A DNA stretch of 64,000 nt from Valencia hispanica. Lineage: Eukaryota; Chordata; Actinopteri; Cyprinodontiformes; Valenciidae. The notes below the pieces were generated by a model. The model searched no databases. It was not told where the DNA came from and saw nothing but the letters and a program-made list of their open reading frames with translations. The translations under genes and the position numbers were made by a program. The stretch is taken from assembly GCA_963556495.2 (NCBI GenBank), contig OY747709.1, positions 17,936,900 to 18,000,899 on the forward strand, in the 5' to 3' direction. Shown one piece after another: positions 1 through 12,030 of the stretch (its first letter is position 1; the number at the start of each line of letters is the position of its first letter).

Positions 1-2285
1 TTCATTCCACATCTGAAGGAAGAAATGTCCATGACTGTTCATGTTAGGAGGGATTTATAATAATTTGGCAGCATCAATAAGCACAGGTATTAAACATTAT
101 GAAAAAAGTTTTAACATCGTGAAAAATGGGTTTGTGTTTGTATGATTTAGAAACTAAATTTGACTTAAAAAGAGAAGAGTGGCACAATATCAACTGTTAT
201 CCAATGTTTCGGATTTCCTTTCTGTTATTTACCATAAACTGATTAAACCAAATTATCCATATCTTTACATAGACATATAAAAGGATTTCTATTTTCTAAA
301 TGCCAGAATAATTCCAAAACTTTACATACATTTCCTCTGTATATTGCAGAATGTATTTTTGTACTATATCCCTGTGATCATGAGATTTCCCCTCACCAGT
401 TTTCTGGAATTTTGGCCTTTTTCACGCTGACAGAACTGACGTAACTAAGTCAGATTTGTATTCAGCTTTGTTTAGAAACAATTTTTTTCTGTTTTACCCC
501 GAAATTTTACTCTGGGACTGAGAAAAGGACTTTGTGTTAGACACACCACAGACTTTGTTGTCTTTAAGCCACATTCGCAGCAAACTTTTTGGAATGGGCC
601 ATTGTCCAATTTCAAGACCCATGTGTGTACAATGTTTAAGTTTTTTGACTGATATCTTGTGTTGGGGCTTCAATATGTCCACATAATGTTCTGTCCTCAT
701 GATACCACCTCTTTTGCAAAGTGCATCAGTCCCTCTTGCAGCAAAAAAAAACCTTGCACACTACATTATGCTGCCACCCCTGTACTTTAGAGTTGGAAAG
801 TTGTTTTAAGACCTGCAGGTTTCCGTCTTTTTCCTTCAGATGTAACAATGGTTATTACGACAAAACACACATCTGTCTTTGTTGTATTGCTTTTGAATTA
901 ATGGCTTCTTTCTTACATAGACCAGGTTAGTACAGAACTTGTTTAACTGTGAATAATGACACTCTCTCACCAGCTGCAGCCAGTGTGGTCTTTGGCTTTT
1001 GTCTAATTATGCTGTTTATACTTAATTGCTGAAAAAGATAGATGTGGCACCTTCAGGTATCTGGAAATTGTACCCAAGGATAAACTAGACGTGTAAAGGT
1101 CCAACGCTCTCTTTCTGATATACTAATATCTCTTTTCATAATGTCATATGAGAAAGCAGTATGTCTGAGGTTTTGTGGTTCAAACATTTCCACAGGTGTG
1201 CCTTCATTCACAATTTGAATGAACCAGTCAGACATTAAGCCACCATGACATCATCTCTGTTTATTATGCCATGACTAAAGTTGTTCTTAGGAAAAGTAAT
1301 ATTCATGTATGTAAATGTCCTAATTTTAGAAAAGAAAAAACAAAAGCCCTTTCTCAATTTTCTGACATTTTAGCAATTGCTAAAGCAATACGTTTTAGAC
1401 ATTTTAACTGACAAAATTGTACAAGTTTAGTCTGATGTAATGTAGACTGTGAGAAAATTATTTTTGTCCTTTTAATACAGTGTTTGTAAATACGTAGTTT
1501 CAACTATATGTCAGCAGAGTCTTTTAAAAATTAAAGGTCAGGGGAATAAATCAGAATATCTATGCTGTCGGAACAATGATTTGGAAGGTTTAAGTAAACA
1601 TTGGGTCAAATATTTCAGACCCAGTTTAGTAAAGAAGAACTATAAGGAAACATCTGATTCTTTACAGAGGGCAGACATATTTTTTTATGTCAGGGATTGT
1701 GTTAATGACTTTAAATCAGTCTAGGGATCAAGTATACTCACTTAATGTAACATTAGCTTGCCCCACATTGGTTTTTCACACATGAAGTAGTTAGCGCCAA
1801 CTACACCTAGAGCAAAAAACTGATCAGAAAGTCAGTATAGACAGCTGATTTTTATGCAACATCCCAGTACATATTGATTAATTTGCCTTTGATCGCTATT
1901 TGAAGCAAATTGTTTTTGTCTACCAAATCAAATTATGGGATGTTATTTTTAAACCCCAATTTTAAAGCATAAACCCTAACACAGTTTGTTGGGTCAAAGT
2001 AATGACCCAACCCTGTTGTGTTAAATCAACCCATGGCTGGATTGATCCATATTCTACAAAGAAAAGGGTTAACAAAATGATCCAAACTTGTTTGTTCTTA
2101 ACCCTGCAAAGTTGGTAAAATCAATTTTATCTAAATCAAAGTTCCTTTGGTATTGGCATATCATTGCAAATAAGGCAGGCCTCCAATTGTTATTCCATTT
2201 CCCTAAATAGTAATGGTGAATTGTTATAACTTTAGGGTGTTTATGTCTGTTTTCATTTCATTTCATTTTTCTCCACCTTCCTCCT
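1..2285. other. AT-rich stretch without a recognisable gene
   Basis: I see no open frame with recognisable protein content on either strand, and no RNA gene. Short frames at 494-700 and 1,053-1,235 have no domain-like pattern. Around 1,970-2,110 there are repeated AACCC/GGGTT words (GGGTCA, GACCCAACCC, AACCCATGG) resembling a decayed fish interspersed repeat, but boundaries cannot be drawn. Confidence 0.5.
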
Positions 2286-2945
2286 CGTCTCCACCAGGGG
2301 GCGTGCCTGAGACAAGGACCTGTTGATCACAATTGAGGGTGAAGCCGTGCTGTGGAGCTCCCACACATCTGCTGCTCGTTGAGCCTCCTCACTGACTGGA
2401 CAAAAGGAGCTGGCTGTCAGACCTTTGATGCCTGACTATTTTGTCTCTGTGGTAACCTCTAGCCTGCCCTGAAATTATCCTGAGTAATCCTTGCAGATGT
2501 TTTACCTGAGAATCTTACCTGTGCTCCTTTCAAGGTTCCCTGAAGAAAAGCCCTCACGATCTGCCTTTCAGCTTTTGAGTAAGCTCCTGGTATCAGTTCC
2601 ATGTCTGGCAGCCTTCAAGCTCCTTTCTCCTCCATGTCCATGCTCCAACTCCAAGCAATGCATGTCTGCCCTATGATCTCCATTCTCCATCTCTGGTTCC
2701 TCCATCACCATTCCCCTTGGACCTCCACTGAAAACTCTCGCAGACATCCCGGACTCCTATCTCTCTCCCTGGCATCAACTCCACCGCTTGCAAGTAAGCC
2801 TCATTTGAGTTCAGTCATTTTAATTCTTCAAATCAAACTTAATATTGAGCTCTGGACTTTGTCACAATACTGGTTCTCCTCCCGCCTCTGTGTAGCTCTC
2901 CTGGTTCCTGTGATCATCTACAAATCAGTGTTTCAATGAAATAAT
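2286..2945. repeat. Suspected interspersed-repeat fragment, pyrimidine-rich
   Basis: This block is richer in C and T than its surroundings. It has the feel of a fish interspersed repeat or LTR leader, ending with an intron-donor-like GCAAGTAAGC at about 2,790. A similar-looking pyrimidine-rich block lies at 4,195-4,410. The short frames inside (2,491-2,676 and 2,601-2,939) are low-complexity Ser/Leu/Pro translations without a domain. Family assignment is not possible by eye. Confidence 0.25.
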
Positions 2946-4194
2946 TTTGTTTTACCACTGGTCTCACTACTTTTGTTCAACAAATGGGTTAGGAAGCTTA
3001 AATATGAAATAAATGATCTGTACTTATATAGCACTTTATCTAGTCCAGAGGACTTCAAAGCGCTTTACACTACAACCACTCATTCACCCATTCACTCAAA
3101 CATTCTCACACTGATGGTGGTAAGGCTACACTGTAGTCACTAAATATTATAGTTACATTTATGTAGAACTACTTTTGACTGTTTTCCTTTAAAAATGATG
3201 TGAAATCTAAAAATTGTCAGTGAACTCTATTGACTAGTTCATTAAAAAACTCATTTGCAGCTTGTGCTTGTTTACACAGCTTGAACAACCTTGTCTCATA
3301 ACCACATGTAAAATTCTAACAAAACAAGAAACTATATCCTAATTAGTTATATTTGTATCACTGTATTCAGTCAAGCTTTTTCACACAACAAGCTACTATC
3401 AGTTATTCATACACACCAATTTGCAGTTTATTTTTACAGGAACATGCTCCAGCTGAAAACTTACAAAGTTGTTTTTTCATTGCTTTGCATAGTTCTGTGA
3501 TCTTTATTGCTTTGTATACCTAGCAAATTGTTTATTGCTGCCCTGCCAACAGAACAAAAGATTCAGGCATTTTGCCCCTCACTGGTGATTACCTTGATCC
3601 TTATGCTGCAAATTGTTTTCAATTTAATACAAATTGCTGCTTACTGATAGACTTTAACAGTGCATTATTGATTTTTCTACCAAGAGTTCCCCTTTTTAGT
3701 TGCTTATCAATGCAATCCAAATCACTAAATTACTAAGGAAGCTTAGGCAACTAATCCGCTGTGAGTTTTTGTACTGGTTGCAAAAACAAAGCAGTGACGA
3801 AATTCCATTATAACATGGTAATAAATATGCATTTTAAGGAAACTCTAAAAATTGTAATAGGAACTCTACATTAGATGGAGTTTACTACATGTGCTTTATG
3901 TTATCTGACACCTACCCACCATTTAAATTCTTTAACCTCTTGATTGTGTGTGTGTGTGTGTAACTTTAGTGTCTACCTTCAGTCCTGTACACTAATGCAA
4001 AACCTCATAAGATTATATGCAGCTATATTGAGAGGAGCAGCAGTATAGGATTGTGTCTCTTGTTGCCATGCAGCGTCATTAAGTGTGCTACACTATAACA
4101 CCTAACCCAGTATTAAGTGATTAGAAATTCCAAATCTTAGCTCCTACGTTCCTGAGATCAGATCTCAAGAAATATTGAAAACTTGTGTTCTCAC
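2946..4194. other. Non-coding stretch with one short repeat tail
   Basis: Apart from the LINE-tail-like fragment at about 3,018-3,135 and a short (TG)n run at about 3,946-3,960, this is AT-rich sequence with no recognisable coding or RNA gene. Confidence 0.5.
3018..3135 (+). repeat. Short LINE/SINE 3'-tail-like fragment
   Basis: The sequence reads TTATATAGCACTTTATCTAG, then CTTCAAAGCGCTTTACACTA and a CA/TC-rich stretch ending in CTGATGGTGGTAAGGC. This layout is very common in the 3' regions of teleost non-LTR retrotransposons. Only about 120 bases remain and no coding region is attached. Confidence 0.4.
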
Positions 4195-4410
4195 CTTCCT
4201 CGTTCTCCCCGCAGACTCCAATTTGGATTCTTCCTCGTTCGCTCTGGAACCTCCAACCTGACTATTAAAATGTCCTCAGGTCCTCTCCGGGTCCCTTCCT
4301 CTGTGTATCCGGTTTTCTTATTATTATACAATTAAAATACTTCTAAACTGTTTCTGTCTGGAATTGTTGCTCATTTACAGTCGAAAAACATGACAAAAGT
4401 AGGGTATAAT
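4195..4410. repeat. Suspected interspersed-repeat fragment
   Basis: A CT-rich block with an acceptor-like CTCCCCGCAG at about 4,207-4,216 and a weak polyadenylation-like ATTAAA. It may pair with the block at 2,286-2,945, which carries a donor-like GTAAGC, as two parts of one older repeat. This is a visual impression only. Confidence 0.2.
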
Positions 4411-4434
4411 AAAAGTTACAAATATGCACCCCCC

Positions 4435-4912
4435 AGCCACTTAATTGAGTACACCTGTTCAGTTGGTTGAACACACTAATAGCGAATGTCATGGCAGAAA
4501 TTAAATGTTTAGTGATCTAGATGTGATGAAGATAATTTGTTCAAACCAAGCATACAAATGAAAAGTAAGGAAATTAAAGTGGCTTTGAATGTGGATTGGT
4601 TGTTGGTGGAAAACAGGCTGGTCTGAGTATTTCAGAAACTACTGTTCTGATGGGAGTATAACACACAACCATCTCTTGGGTTTGCAGAGAATGTTTCCAA
4701 GAGGAGAAAATATGGAGTGAACATCAGCTGTGAGGATGGATGTGCATTGTCAGAGATATAATGAGTAAGGGAAGAATGGCTGAGAATAATAGAAAGAGAG
4801 CAGTAGCACATATAACCACTCATTAAAACCAGCTTTTGTAGCATTTGAGAACCCACAAGTCAAACCTTAAAGCAGACGGGCTACGGCAGCAGAAGACCCC
4901 ACTGGATGCCAT
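4435..4912 (+). pseudogene. Tc1/mariner transposon fragment, N-terminal transposase region
   Basis: After a GTACACCTG-containing start, one frame reads a decayed helix-turn-helix region of a Tc1-like transposase. It contains GLSISETTVLMG at about 4,620, the usual recognition-helix neighbourhood of the paired-like DNA-binding domain. Further on, the sequence encoding the LRQMGYSSRRP-type linker of fish Tc1 elements is visible at about 4,866-4,900. Stops and frameshifts interrupt it throughout. The similarity ends abruptly near 4,912, where the L2-like LINE appears to begin. The catalytic DDE region is absent, so this is a dead 5' fragment. Confidence 0.6.
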
Positions 4913-6653
4913 TTCGGTTTGGTCCCCGCTGGGGCGTGTGGGGCCATTGGGCTTCAGGTCTTCGGGTCCAATGCTAGATCTGCCCTGGCGTAGCCGGCTG
5001 CCTGGGGAGCCCCTGGGCTTGTCGCTATGGCCCCCCAAGGCCCCTGCATTGTAGCTGCTGGGTGTTGTCCTGGGGCTCTCCTCTGCTCCTCTCTTGGGTG
5101 TTCAGTCAGCCCTGCATTGGTCAGCCTGGGGCTCCATTTGGATGTCTATGGCTTCAATCTCTTTCGTCTTTGCTTTGATTTCTGGGAAGTGGATTGATGA
5201 CTCTTGACACCAGCTATTGAACACTCGTATAGAGAAACCTTACATTCACCAGCATGCTCATACACACACACAGGTGTGGGGATTTAGGTGTTCACAGATT
5301 CATTCTTGGGCTGAGGTGACCACAATTAAATCTTGTAATAATCAGTACCATGAGCTTTTCAGTGACGCTGTTGTTGTATTCTATTTTGGGTTGCATAGTT
5401 TCAATTCGCATTGTTTGGTTTGTTTTATTATTTTTTCCCCTCCTCTTTCTGCTGTGCTGCAGTTGTAGAAGCAGACTAGGATGTTATCTTTTGATGTCTG
5501 CTGACTGCTGAAGGAGGAGCAGCCGCTCTTGGTCTCTCCTGATCCCTTCGCTTTATTTTCTTTTGTTAGCTGTTCTTGTTTTCTTTTCTTAGCCTTTTCT
5601 TAGTTACTTTATCTACCCAGCCCGTGGAGTTACTGTATTGGACTCTTGGATTACTTTTTTATGGACTTATCAATATGGCTTTATGTTCAGCTGAGGATTT
5701 TGAGAAACTGCTCCACAGAATTCAGGACATTGAAACGAAATTACGCAGTTTGGAAATTAATTTTGATCTTCACACTGATTATGGAAACGACACAACTTTA
5801 CCGATGACTACATGCAGGGAGGAACAACCTGGCACCCCGGTGTTACATCGGTCTAACCGTGTCGCAAAGAAAACACAGGACAACGCTACTCCCTCAGCCA
5901 ACAGGCGCTTAACGGGAAGAACACCACACTCTGATGAACACTGGCCGGCTTTAAATTGCACGGAATCATCAACCCCAGCCTGTTCTCTGAGGAAGAAAAA
6001 ACAAAAGAAACTCCAGCACACGTAAAGCTCTGAACCCATGCCTGCCACCTCTGCTAAAAGTTAACAAAAGAGGTTTCAGCCAAAAACAGGAGATATTACT
6101 CCACCTGGAATCCCGCTGAAAAACAGATTTGCAGCCCTGAGTTCCCCGAAAGATGACGCAGCCCCCGGAACCAGTCAAAGCCACCAGGAGGAACCCAGCC
6201 ACATTAAGCGGACACACAACAAAGTAAGAGCCCCCCCAGCAAAGATTGTTATCATACAAGACGGATCAATTAAAGTGCCCCTGGCATGAAATTTGCATTT
6301 TTTGAGCTTTTTTGTAATATGTTGTAGTTTCCCCAGCCTGCCTATGTCCCCTAAGGGGTTAAAATTACTGATTAGTGTTTCCTTTGTCCCCGGGTATGTC
6401 TGCCTACATAGTGAAATTAGCACTCAGAAACGGGCTGTTTTGCAGTTCGGCATTTGACCACACGTTTCGGTATATGACATCAATGAGTTCCAGCCAATTA
6501 CCCCCTACTCTGAACTACACTTTCTAAGTCCCTCCCCCCCCGGCGCGTATTACAACCTAAACAACGAGAGCTACGGTAAAAGGCAAACAACAAACCGACA
6601 GCATGGAGTCCAGATCTCATCAACACTGTCCTCCCCACTTCCGAGCCACTGAA

Positions 6654-6848
6654 AAGCTTGTGGATGGAGTTTATTTATGCAGGGAATGTACCCGACCGAC
6701 TCCCGAAGTGTGTGGTCAGTTGTGGCAAACATTTCTCTGACAAATGTTTTATTAACTTGGGACAATACAGCAGTGGATTCGCAGATCGTCTTAAACTTTT
6801 ACCAGGATCAATACCAACTCTCCGTAAACCAGCAAATATCCCTACACA
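6654..6848 (+). pseudogene. THAP zinc-finger exon remnant
   Basis: The frame reads MEFIYAGNVP, then CVVSCGKHFSDKCF and GQYSSGFADRLKLLPGSIPT. This matches the C-terminal half of a THAP DNA-binding domain: the W/F-x-FI region followed by C-x2-H-F-x4-C-F, with the trailing LKxxxxPTxx segment. The N-terminal C-x-x-x-C half is not in frame and appears damaged. A splice donor CAA|GTAAGT lies at 6,848/6,849, consistent with a first exon. A related exon lies at 36,857-37,213 on the other strand. The THAP module would bind the transposon ends; this copy is non-functional. Confidence 0.6.
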
Positions 6849-6895
6849 AGTAAGTACGCATATTTCCGCAATAATGTCCTTCAGCTGTTATATAC

Positions 6896-7000
6896 CAGTG
6901 TTTCCCACATATAGATGAATCTGTGGTGGTGCGCCACAGATTAAACTCCGATCGCCACAGATTCAACACCGACCCAAAAAAAAAATCAACACCGACCGTC
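6896..7000 (+). repeat. hAT-type end fragment inside the TTAA transposon
   Basis: CAGTGTTTCCCACATATAGA at about 6,896 is the typical left end of a widespread fish hAT-like non-autonomous element, followed by GTGGTGGTGCGCCACAGATT. The matching right end (TGTGGGAAACACTG) was not found downstream, so it is either truncated or a coincidental match. Confidence 0.35.
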
Positions 7001-7239
7001 ACATATTGTGTTTAGTTTTTCTTTTTTCTTTTTTACGCTATTTAAAACACGCAGCATATTCGTTCAGCCTTTCCTTTCCCTGCTCTCTCTTCATCTCTGT
7101 CACTCATGTCTCTCTCGCACAAACATACGCACACAAGCACACAGCCCCTCCCCTCCGTGCACAGCACGTCTGTCTGGATCACCTTTCTGGTTCCTCCTCA
7201 GGTGCCTTGCTGTCCGGATCAGATCCGGCCAGCAAGTAA

Positions 7240-7288
7240 TGTAATGGCAACTGTAATGGCATGAAACGCCATTACAGTTGCCATTACA
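7240..7288. repeat. Perfect 21-bp inverted repeat with 7-base loop
   Basis: The arms are 7,240-7,260 and 7,268-7,288, separated by ATGAAAC. Each arm contains two tandem TGTAATGGC-like words. Just upstream, CCGGATC-A-GATCCGG at 7,214-7,228 is a second small palindrome. Both lie inside the Kolobok-like element. Confidence 0.85.
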
Positions 7289-8284
7289 GTAGCCGATAAC
7301 TAAGCCTTTACTGACGTGGTGAAGCTAGAGATGCAACGAGGACGGATGGATGTGTGGATGGATGATCAAATATTTTATTAGGCCTGTAATTTGTAAACAG
7401 ATTATTGTTCAACACACAATATAATAAGGCCTAAACCTAATGTTGGAATTTGGGCAATTTGTGGTGCGCAAATGCATGTCTGTCAATGTTTAATCAGATG
7501 CGGAACTTAGCGACTCAATTGACAATAGAGGCGAATGGCTTGAGCCCCGCCCACCAAAACTTGGTTGTTCTGTGCTAATGCTAACAGAAGGGCAACCTAG
7601 TAGGGGCTGCAATAATACAACAAGGCTGAATTACGACAAAAGATCCTTTGATACAGTATTAAGGTACTTAGAGTGTGACTAAAAAGGGACCAAACGTCGC
7701 GGGGAATTTCATGCCAGGTCCACTTTAATGGAATTGAGGCTTTTTGTAGCAAGAACATCCGAGTTTATAGCTGCTACAAAAATACAATGAGTGAAATACC
7801 AGAAAAAAATCCAGAAAATCTTGGACCAACACCCTACATTGGAAAAGCTCGTGATTCACGCTGGTGAAGCAGATATCGCAATGAGACAATCAAAGATCCT
7901 GAAGAGAGACTTTTCTGATCTCCTACAGAGACTTGACAGACTTGACGTAAACATCTTAATCAGCAGACTAGTCCCTGAAGGGAATGATGAAAGATTTAGC
8001 AGACTCCGCATTCTCCATAAATGGTTGAAGAAACAATCAGCTGTGAAGTCGTTCACATTTATTAAAAATTATAAAAAGTATTTGGAAGTGCAAATCATCT
8101 GTTCAAAGCAAGCCAACGTTATTTTAACAAGGCCGGAGTGAGACTGTTGGCAGTAAACATTTTCTCTTATCAAAATCAGAAAGCAAAACACTTGCTCCCA
8201 AAAGCTGACCTTGAGGCGCCCATGGACATCAAAGAACACAAACAGAAAGTCATGATGACGCCAAAGGCCCTAACAGATAAACAA

Positions 8285-11200
8285 TTCAATTTCAATTCAA
8301 TTCAGTTTATTTATATAGCGCCAATTCACAACAGATGTCATCTCAAGGCACTTAACAAGAAGTCATTTCAATACATTTATGCAAACATTCCAATCAGTTA
8401 AAAAGTTTGCTGTTTAAGGAATCCCAGCAGATTGCATCAGTCATTGGCGTGAGGTTGGGCAGACTTTCCAAACACAGCAATCCTTCAGCAATCCCTCATA
8501 CTGAGCAAGCATGTAGTGACGGTGGAGAGGAAAAACTCCCCTTTAACAGGAAGAAACCTCCAACAGAACCAGGCTCAGTAGGAGCGGCCATCTGCCGTCT
8601 GAGGGTTTGAGAAGACAGAGCAGAGAAACAGAAGGAACAGAAGATCTGATATAAGAGTACTTTCTATGTTACAGAAAGTATAAAGTTGATAACATGACAC
8701 GGTGGATGTTCAATTACTGGGAGCATCATCCCAGTCAATGCCTCCCCGTCCAACAGAGCATTGTAGCTAAGCAGGATACCAGACCAGGTATATCTTCTAT
8801 GGAGAGAAAAACATTGAGAGAAAACAAAGTTAACAGTCGAAATAACAGAGTGTACTGTAATACAACTGGAGAGTAGTAGTAGTAAAGGAAGTAGCAGAGT
8901 GAAGAAAATTGGTAAGTCTGTCCTCCAGCAGTCTAAACCTATAACAGCATAACTACAGAGATAGCTCAGGATGACCTTAGCCACTCTAACTATAAGCTTT
9001 ATCAAAAAGGAAAGTTTTAAGCCTGGCCTTGAAAGTAAATAGAGTGTCTGCCTCACGGACTAAAGCTGGGAGCTGGTTCCACAGGAGAGGAGCCTGATAA
9101 CTAAAAGATCTGCCTCCCACTCTACTTTTAGAAATCCTAGGAACTACAAGTAAACCTGCAGTCTGAGAGCAAAGTGCTCTGTTGGGAACATATGGAACAA
9201 CTAGATCTCTGATGTATGATGGAGCTTGATTATTAAGGCCTTTGTATGTAAGACGAAGGATCTGAAATTATATTCTGGATTTAACAGGGAGCCAATGAAG
9301 GGAAGCTAAAACTGGAGAAATGTGATCTCTCTTTTTATTATTCATCAGAACTCTTGCTGCCACATTTTGGATCAACTGAAGGCTTTTAATGGCCTTTTGT
9401 GGACTACCTGATGTAAAGAATTACAGTAGTCCAGCCTTGAGGTAACAAATGCATTAACTAGTTTCTCAGCATCACTCCTGGACAGGATGTTTCTAATTTT
9501 AGCAATATTCCGGAGGTGAAAGAAAGAAATCCTAGAAACCTGCCTAATAAGGGATTTAAATGTCAAGTCTCGGTCAAAGATAACGCAGAGGTTCTTTACG
9601 TTATTACTGGGGGCCAATTTAATGCCATCCAGATGAAGTGATTGACTAATCAGTTTATTTTATAGAACTTCTGGTCCAAAGACAGCAACTTCTGTCATGT
9701 CAGAATTTAAGAGCAAAAAGTTTAGAGTCATCCATGTTTTTATGTCTTCCAGACATGCCTGTAATCTACCTAATTGACCAGGTTCATCAGGATTTATGGA
9801 TAAATATGGTTGTGTATCATCGGCATAGCTGTGGAAATTTATCCCATGCTGTCTAATGATTCAACCAATTGGGAGCATATATATGGTGAAAAGAATTGGT
9901 CCAAGCACATAACCCTGTGGAACTCCACAAGTAACCCTTGAGAGTGAAGAAGATTTATCATTTAGATGAACAAACTGGAATCTATCAGACAAATATGATT
10001 TAAACCAGCCTAGTGCTGTTCCTTTGATCCCTGCAACATGTTCAAGCCTTTCTAAGATAATATTATGATCAACTGTGTTAAAAGCAGCACTGAGATCTAA
10101 CAAAACCAGAACAGACACAAGTTCATTATCTGAGGCCATGAGAATATCATTAGTAACCTTCACCAGTGCTGTTTCGGAGCTATGATGAGCTCTAAAACCT
10201 GACTGAAACTCTTCAAAAACAGCTTGTTACTGTTTAGATGCTCACAGACTTGATTAAAAACTATTTTCTCAAGGACTTTGGATAAGAAACGAAGGTTAGA
10301 TATAGGTCTGTAATTCACTAAGTCATCTTGATCCAGGGAAGGTTTCTTGAGTAAAGGTTTAATTACAACTATTTTAAATTCTTGTGGTACGTATCCATTT
10401 ACTAAGGATATAATCATCGTGTCCAAAATGGGGCCAGGAACCAAATGGAACACTTACTTAAATAATTTGGTTGGGATTGGGTCCAACATACAAGTTGAAG
10501 GTTTAGGTGAGGCTACTATTTTTGATAATTCCGAAAACTCAACTGAATCAAAAGAGCCTATGCACAAATGAGGTTCTACAAGTCTTTCCGATGCTGCCTC
10601 ATTTACTGAGGAAGAAGTAATCATGTTTGGGAGGATGGCAATGATTTTATTTTGATAGGATTAATTTTATTTATGAAGAATCCCATTAAATCATCACTGC
10701 TAAGAGCTGGGGTAATAGTTGGCTCAACAGAGCTATGACTCTGTGAAAGTTTGGCAACTGTACTAAAAAGAAACCTAGAATTGTTTTTATTCACCTCTAT
10801 TAATGATGAAAAATATGCTGTTTTAGCTTGTCGAAGGGTCTTTTTATACAGCAGTAGACTGTTATTCCAGGTTAAATAGGAATCCTCTAGATGTGTAGAG
10901 CACCATTTTCTCTCCAACTTCCTAGTATTCTGCTTTAAAGTACGCAACTCTGCGTTAAACCAAGGAGTCAGCCTCCTATGGCTAGCCACTTTCTTTTTTA
11001 AGGGGGCTACACTATCTAATGCCAAACGCAATGGGAAGTAACGCTGTGAACCAGACCATCAATTTCTGAAAGGTTAGAGATAGAATTGCTGCCTTCCACT
11101 GTGTTACCCTGAGACACTGAGGAAAGTAAGAATGGAACAGAGTCCTTAAAAATTGTTACATCATTGTCTGATAAAGCTCTACTATAATGAAATATTCTTT

Positions 11201-11365
11201 CAGATTTAAGATGGTCAGTTAAGGTAAATTCAAAAGTTATCAAGAAGTGGTCAGACAGGACCGGGTTATGTGGGTGGACTGTTATTTCCTCACACTCAAT
11301 ACCGTATGTCAGTACAAGGTCCAAAATGTGTTTACCCGAGTGGGTCGATCCCTGTACTTTTTGAG
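8285..11365 (-). mobile_element. 5'-truncated L2-like LINE, minus strand
   Basis: About 3.1 kb inserted into ORF1 of the host LINE with TAAACAA repeated on both sides (8,278-8,284 and 11,366-11,372). The 3' end is at the left: CAATT-rich repeats, then TTATTTATATAGCGCCAATT and a long 3' untranslated region up to about 9,370. Coding sequence runs leftward from the middle of the endonuclease. It is a different subfamily from the host LINE, with a different 3' tail and different RT wording. It is 5'-truncated, as expected from incomplete target-primed reverse transcription. Confidence 0.8.
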
Positions 11366-11372
11366 TAAACAA
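9372..11372 (-). pseudogene. LINE ORF2: endonuclease C-terminus and reverse transcriptase
   Basis: Reading right to left: the C-terminal half of an AP-like endonuclease (HILDLVLTYGI, then VLSDHFLITFEF at about 11,250), a connecting region (10,621-11,031), the RT fingers (NYRPISNLRFLSKVLEK, about 10,330), RT palm (LLDLSAAFNTVDH, then CGVPQGYVLGPILF), YADD at 9,817-9,828, and the RT thumb/C-terminal region ending DYCNSLHQ. Several stops and frameshifts separate the blocks, so it cannot make a complete protein. The catalytic YADD is intact. The family reaction is nicking of target DNA and reverse transcription of the element's own RNA at the nick. Clade L2/CR1 is inferred from these motifs. Confidence 0.75.
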
Positions 11373-12030
11373 CCATCAGAGATTAAGTCTTCATCTTCCT
11401 GTGACTCAGCCACATCAAATGAGTCTCGATTTAGAAACCTTACAGAAAGACTGAACGAGAAAATCAAATTTGGGACACGATTAACTCCAAAACTTAGACT
11501 ACACCTGGGACTACCCTGGGACTAGTGTCAATTAGCTTGGGAGCTTTCCCCCACTGATTATTACAGATATTTGATATTTGAGGGAACCGTGCAGTAAATC
11601 TACCCCTACCATCTCCCATAACTTGCCCGGCATCCCTAAGTTAAGCATTCCATTGCTTATCAGCAGCAGGAAACATAAACCGTTAACCACACGCTCTCTT
11701 ATTAAACAAAATCTCAAATTGATAACTTGTCAGAAGGTTCAGCTGCCCATCATCACATTACTTAAGTTAGCTTTATTAAATTTTAGATCTCTATCTGGGA
11801 AGTAATTTCTTATCAATGACTTCATCACTGAGCATAATTTACACGCCCTTTTTTAATCAGAAACCTGACTAGGGGTAAATACTGAAACAACTGCATTGAT
11901 AGAATCTACTCCTCCAAATTACAATTTCTTAAGCGAGAGCAGAAAACACAGATGGGGTGGAGGTGTAGCCACCATTTTTCACAACTCAATGAACTTTAAA
12001 AAGGTAACCCTGGGCACATTTTATTCTTTT

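Larger units (their letters stand above)
6274..7724 (+). mobile_element. Kolobok-like TTAA transposon, deletion derivative
   Basis: The element is flanked by TTAA at 6,270-6,273 and 7,725-7,728. Its ends are inverted repeats: AGTGCCCCTGGCATGAAATT at the left against AGTGGACCTGGCATGAAATT at the right, 18 of 20 matching. It carries a THAP-domain exon but I see no transposase catalytic region, so it is a 1.45-kb non-autonomous derivative. TTAA targets plus a THAP exon point to the Kolobok superfamily; piggyBac shares the TTAA target but lacks THAP. It sits inside ORF1 of the L2-like LINE. Confidence 0.7.
5673..11525 (+). pseudogene. LINE ORF1 with SGNH/esterase-like domain, interrupted
   Basis: The chosen ATG at 5,673 opens a protein with a short helical/coiled-coil stretch (FEKLLHRIQDIETKLRSLEI), then a basic Ser/Thr-rich linker. 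A stop occurs at about 6,023. The reading is then cut at 6,270 by the TTAA element. After it the frame resumes (GIEAFCSKNIRVYS) and shifts in an A-rich run near 7,800. It then gives LEKLVIHAGEADI and a block ending LHKWLKKQ, which I read as the SGNH-hydrolase-like domain found in ORF1 of many fish CR1/L2 LINEs. A minus-strand LINE cuts it after ...ALTDKQ at 8,284. The continuation PSEIKSSSSC begins at 11,373 in the matching frame and ends at TAG 11,523-11,525. ORF1 proteins of this type are thought to act as RNA-binding/chaperone-like partners of ORF2. Confidence 0.65.
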
